From NCBI GenBank assembly GCA_001774245.1, contig MEZF01000047.1:3750-19855 (forward strand): a stretch of DNA of 16,106 nt, given 5' to 3'. This stretch comes from Candidatus Bathyarchaeota archaeon RBG_13_52_12 (GTDB lineage Archaea > Thermoproteota > Bathyarchaeia > TCS64). The translations under genes were made by a program, and so were the position numbers. The notes beneath the pieces are model-generated. The model was not told where the DNA came from. It did no database searches and saw only the letters and a list, made by a program, of their open reading frames with translations. The stretch's first letter is position 1; each line of letters starts with the position of its first letter. Below are positions 14,342 through 16,106 of the stretch, piece after piece.

Positions 14342-15607
14342 CTATGCTAGATCGGCTTCGACCCTCGCCGTCGAGGCCTTGACGTCAACCGCTGTTAGCT
14401 TCAAGGCAGCCACCCTCCTGCGCACCTGTTCCACCCCCCTCTGCATTGAAGGGGGTAGGTCGAGCTGATGGAACAGCTCCTTTTTACAGGCCGCGGCGAC
14501 TAGGAGGGCCTCGCGTCTCTTCTCCCTCTCAAGGTGCAGCGCCTCCCTCTTCCGGTAGCCGTGAGCCACCCCGTCAACGAAGGCCTCGGCGTACTCCTCG
14601 AGCTGGCCACTAGGCTGGAAGAACCTATCACCGAAGAACGGGGAGGCGCCGTCGGCAGTGAGTGAATAGACGAGTGGCTTAGGCTGGCCGAAGTAGGAGG
14701 CGGCGGCCTCCGACGCCCCAGGGAGTGGGTTCATGAGGCTCGCAAGGAAGAATGCTTCCATATTCCTCAACTCCTTGTCCCCCCTCCTCTGCGCCATCTG
14801 GTAATCGGTTGTGTAGGTGCCGTCCTCGTCTACCAGGTGGTTGGCGGAGTGGGCGTTCGTCATGTATCCTCCACCCTTAGGCGTCGTCCCGTGAAGGAGC
14901 CCCGAGTCGTGGTGAGCCCTCAGGCTTCTGCCGCAGTTCGAACCCAGCCACCTGAGGAAATCCCGAGCCTCACGGGCGTCGAGCAGCCTGTTTAGCCCTG
15001 GGTGGAGAAACCCGTACAGTATCTCGTCGACCCTCACATCCGTCGACTGCGAGAGGAAGACACAGGCTGCCTCGACCCGCCTCGCAGCGGCGAATCGCTC
15101 AAGCAGCTCCTGCCTCGATGTCGAAGCGAGCGCCTGGAAAAGCTCGCTCCGGTCCTTGAAGTCGATTACGCGGACCTCCCTGTAGACCCCTAGCCCCACG
15201 GGGGTTGGCGCGGGACAACCGAGGCTCCTCGCCTCACGGGTCATTTCGAGCTCTCTTCTCGCCTCCTCGATGGTTGAGAAACCCCAGATGAGCCTCCCGC
15301 CCCCAATGTCGACCTCATTCAAGAAGTAGGTGAGGATGTCACCGCCCCTCAAGATGGGCCTCGATCCGCCGTGGGCTATCCCAACCCCCTTCGCCTTCAG
15401 CCAACTTCCCTGCTGCTCAAATACCAGCGACCTGAACCCGCTCTCGTAGGCCTCGTGAGGCCTGGGTTCCTCGACTAATGAGTCGCACAGAATGGGGAGC
15501 GAGTCAGACCCGAAGGGATAGAGCGGGGGGTCCATCAGCTCCGTGGCACCGTCGGCAAGGCTAAACCTCACCCTACTCCTCAGCAGGTTCGTCAATTTCG
15601 CGCTCAT
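14342..15607 (-). CDS. uncharacterised protein with a probable divergent kinase-like (APH/SelO-type) core
   Basis: I do not recognise a named family for this 421-residue soluble protein. Read by eye it follows the order of a protein-kinase-like fold. SWLKAKGVG (68-76) could be the strand bearing the nucleotide-binding Lys. EEARRELEMTREARSLGCPAP (114-134) resembles the helix-C Glu region and the 'G-x-P-x-P' turn of aminoglycoside phosphotransferases. HHDSGLLHG (232-240), then TNAHSANHLV (250-259), resembles the catalytic loop GDLHPGNIL, and TDYQMA (267-272) the metal-binding DFG. In that alignment the catalytic Asp becomes Asn251, while Asn256 and Asp268 are kept. A charged, probably coiled C-terminus (about 340-421) follows. 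It could be a divergent kinase, an AMP-transferase like SelO, or a pseudoenzyme; the fold itself is inference. The gene is a single unit with its own promoter. Confidence 0.7.
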   Translation of the reverse strand: MSAKLTNLLRSRVRFSLADGATELMDPPLYPFGSDSLPILCDSLVEEPRPHEAYESGFRSLVFEQQGSWLKAKGVGIAHGGSRPILRGGDILTYFLNEVDIGGGRLIWGFSTIEEARRELEMTREARSLGCPAPTPVGLGVYREVRVIDFKDRSELFQALASTSRQELLERFAAARRVEAACVFLSQSTDVRVDEILYGFLHPGLNRLLDAREARDFLRWLGSNCGRSLRAHHDSGLLHGTTPKGGGYMTNAHSANHLVDEDGTYTTDYQMAQRRGDKELRNMEAFFLASLMNPLPGASEAAASYFGQPKPLVYSLTADGASPFFGDRFFQPSGQLEEYAEAFVDGVAHGYRKREALHLEREKRREALLVAAACKKELFHQLDLPPSMQRGVEQVRRRVAALKLTAVDVKASTARVEADLA

Positions 15608-15629
15608 TTAAGCCTCAAGTCTGAGTCGT

Positions 15630-15636
15630 GTAAAGG
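15630..15636 (-). promoter_or_regulatory. TATA-like element of the kinase-like gene
   Basis: Minus-strand CCTTTAC, centred about 26 bases before the ATG at 15607, a spacing that predicts a leaderless transcript. The match is modest but the position fits other promoters of the window. Confidence 0.4.
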
Positions 15637-15637
15637 A

Positions 15638-15650
15638 CTAGATATTCTAG
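15638..15650. promoter_or_regulatory. palindrome CTAGA-TAT-TCTAG, possible operator
   Basis: A perfect 5-bp inverted repeat with a 3-base centre, immediately upstream of the TATA-like element of the kinase-like gene. It lies in the 127-base divergent gap shared with the M20 peptidase gene. This is the place where a regulator could block or aid factor binding. The arms are short and CTAG-type sequences can arise by chance. Confidence 0.3.
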
Positions 15651-15703
15651 ATCATTAACGGCTAGAACAAATGGTTCGATGGATCTCGCCTCAACCCCCC
15701 ACG

Positions 15704-15711
15704 CTTTTAAC
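15704..15711 (+). promoter_or_regulatory. TATA-like box of the M20 peptidase gene
   Basis: CTTTTAAC, centred about 27 bases before the ATG at 15735. The spacing predicts that transcription starts at the ATG itself (leaderless). No ribosome-binding site is visible. Confidence 0.55.
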
Positions 15712-15734
15712 CCGTGACCCGCGACTTTCTATCC

Positions 15735-16106
15735 ATGTTCAAATCAAGTGTGGACGAGAATGCAGCTACAGCGCTACTCAAAGAACTCGTCAAGATCGAC
15801 TCCGTCAACCCCACCCTCGTGCCAGGGGCGAAGGGGGAGTCAGAAATCGCGGAGTACATCGCTGACTGGCTCAAGACCCTCGGCCTTAAGGCTAAGGTCG
15901 ACAAAATAGAGGCGAAGCGATGCAACGCCGTTGGGGTCCTCAAAGGCGTGGGTGGCGGCAAGAGCCTCATGTTAAACGGCCACACCGACACCGTTGGCTA
16001 CGACTACATGACCATCGACCCCCTTAAGCCAGTGGTGAAGGAGGGGAGGATGTACGGTCGAGGCACCTTCGACATGAAGGGTGGCCTAGTCGCCAGCCTC
16101 GCAGCA
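15735..16106 (+). CDS. M20 family metallopeptidase, ArgE/DapE/CPG2-like (3' partial)
   Basis: The first 124 codons of a gene that runs off the right edge; full members are usually about 380-420 residues. The N-terminal catalytic domain of the M20 family is clear: LLKELVKIDSVNP near the start, then the first zinc ligand and catalytic Asp in LNGHTDTV (about residues 80-87). The bridging Asp is in YGRGTFDMKGG (about 108-118). Members hydrolyse amide bonds of small substrates such as N-acetyl-ornithine, N-succinyl-diaminopimelate or small peptides using two metal ions in the cytosol. The substrate class depends on the missing C-terminal part, so no gene symbol is given. The ATG is supported by a TATA-like box about 27 bases upstream. 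It is divergent from the kinase-like gene. Confidence 0.9.
   Translation, partial: MFKSSVDENAATALLKELVKIDSVNPTLVPGAKGESEIAEYIADWLKTLGLKAKVDKIEAKRCNAVGVLKGVGGGKSLMLNGHTDTVGYDYMTIDPLKPVVKEGRMYGRGTFDMKGGLVASLAA

Noticed and set aside
14331..14345. AAAAA/TTTTT run between the convergent ThDP and kinase-like genes as a terminator
   Set aside because: Five bases only. It could end the minus-strand transcript but is too short to call with confidence.

Overview
This window looks like chromosomal DNA from an archaeon. Several independent features support this: a Bat-type (HTH_10) regulator, a free-standing AlaX alanyl-tRNA editing protein, a DUF3795 protein, a LemA/HtpX pair, frequent GTG and TTG starts, and T/A-rich TATA-like boxes about 20-35 bases before start codons with few Shine-Dalgarno sites (leaderless or short-leader transcription). 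Most genes have G/C-rich third codon positions. I suspect a TACK-group lineage such as Bathyarchaeia, but that is inference; no rRNA or marker gene is present.

Layout. Positions 3-404 hold the C-terminal end of a membrane-anchored surface protein with a NEW3-type domain. It converges on a histidine-phosphatase gene on the minus strand (425-1042). A divergent region with a perfect 13-bp palindrome leads into a SAM-dependent methyltransferase (1187-1990). A 375-base gap follows, holding a candidate 35-residue Lys/Arg-rich protein on the minus strand (2091-2198). Next is an AT-richer two-gene ABC transporter operon (ATPase 2366-3094, permease 3072-4550).

Positions 4720-8525 carry mainly soluble proteins: an NHL-repeat beta-propeller, a DUF3795 Cys-rich protein closely followed by a Bat-type regulator, AlaX, and a squalene-cyclase/prenyltransferase-like alpha-helical repeat protein. 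Two closely related MFS transporters follow in tandem (8642-9805 and 9850-11064); the first has no normal start codon where its homology begins. A translationally coupled lemA-htpX operon comes next (11167-12632), preceded by the clearest ribosome-binding site in the window.

The right end has a ThDP-dependent acetolactate-synthase-like enzyme (12667-14337), converging within 4 bases on an unfamiliar 421-residue minus-strand protein (14342-15607). That protein carries what reads as a divergent kinase-like (APH/SelO-type) catalytic core. A divergent promoter region with a small palindrome leads to an M20 metallopeptidase (15735 to the edge), truncated by the window end.

No rRNA, tRNA, CRISPR array, insertion sequence or phage module was seen. 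Most genes are ordinary archaeal housekeeping or accessory genes. The observations most worth checking are the kinase-like protein, the MFS gene lacking a canonical start, and the unannotated small basic protein.
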